A stretch of DNA of 64,000 nucleotides from Centropus unirufus (taxonomy: Eukaryota; Chordata; Aves; Cuculiformes; Centropidae): NCBI GenBank assembly GCA_013397695.1, contig VYZI01000114.1, positions 220,714 to 284,713 of the forward strand, given 5' to 3'. Of this stretch, positions 63,908-64,000 are shown piece after piece. The translations under genes were made by a program, and so were the position numbers. The number at the start of each line of letters is the position of its first letter. Position 1 is the stretch's first letter. The notes under the pieces are model-generated. The model saw only the letters and a program-made list of their open reading frames with translations, searched no databases and was not told the origin of the DNA.

Positions 63908-64000
63908 ATTCTATTCTATTCTATTCTATTCTATTCTATTCTATTCTATTCTATTCTATTCTATTCTATTCTATTCTATTCTATTCTATTCTATTCTATT
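63908..64000. repeat. (ATTCT)n microsatellite, open at window end
   Basis: An uninterrupted ATTCT pentamer array of at least 93 bases (18 or more units) that continues beyond the window. No interruption is visible. The unit is a 5-base subset of the CR1 octamer ATTCTATG, and a CR1 3' end lies 138 bases upstream, but the array is not continuous with it. Confidence 0.98.

Noticed and set aside
1..64000. tRNA, rRNA, CRISPR or bacterial operon features
   Set aside because: No A/B-box pairs with cloverleaf, no rRNA blocks, no spaced direct repeats and no dense coding sequence; the window is vertebrate nuclear DNA.

Overview
The window is AT-rich vertebrate DNA and almost certainly comes from a bird. 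The evidence is a set of CR1 (chicken repeat 1) non-LTR retrotransposon copies on both strands, several ending in the avian-type 3' octamer repeat (ATTCTATG/ATTCTATGAT), plus one truncated LTR that I recognise as a recurrent avian endogenous-retrovirus LTR type. The base composition, the rarity of CpG and the lack of any long protein-coding frame fit intergenic or large-intron DNA on a macrochromosome. The species cannot be named from this sequence. There is one assembly gap (N run at 12879-12973).

Layout. 1-5053: unique AT-rich DNA with one CR1 3' scrap (235-327). 5054-5757: CR1, minus strand. 10225-10552: CR1, plus strand, followed by a cluster of inverted repeats. 12879-12973: gap. 13209-14022: CR1, plus strand, with a readable fragment of pol. 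14023-22847: unique DNA with a GC-richer island (16880-17340) and a double hairpin (21538-21580). 22848-23125: truncated ERV LTR. 23815-24345: unclassified GC-rich island. 26181-26244: (AAAAT)n. 32765-33275: CR1, minus strand. 40390-40790: CR1, plus strand, followed by (TGATA)n. 43545-44175: two CR1 pieces tail to tail. 46865-48697: two CR1 pieces head to head; the second keeps endonuclease sequence and a 3' end but lacks the reverse transcriptase. 56292-57620: the best-preserved CR1 (minus strand), with reverse-transcriptase motifs. 59980-60028 and 63638-63770: CR1 3' scraps. 63908-64000: (ATTCT)n running off the end of the window.

No confirmed host gene, RNA gene or CRISPR array is present. 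Three places look more like coding or conserved sequence than the rest. The first is a 171-codon open frame on the minus strand at 51292-51804, longer than expected by chance in such AT-rich DNA. The second is a 217-base open segment at 60265-60481 (minus) bounded by good splice-site matches. The third is a decayed-looking open region at 53384-54151 (minus), overlapped on the plus strand by a possible 3'-terminal exon (54092 to about 54405). All three are inferences needing comparative or RNA evidence. The transposon genes are all broken, and I see nothing that works as a gene system. I found no previously undescribed biological system that I could defend.
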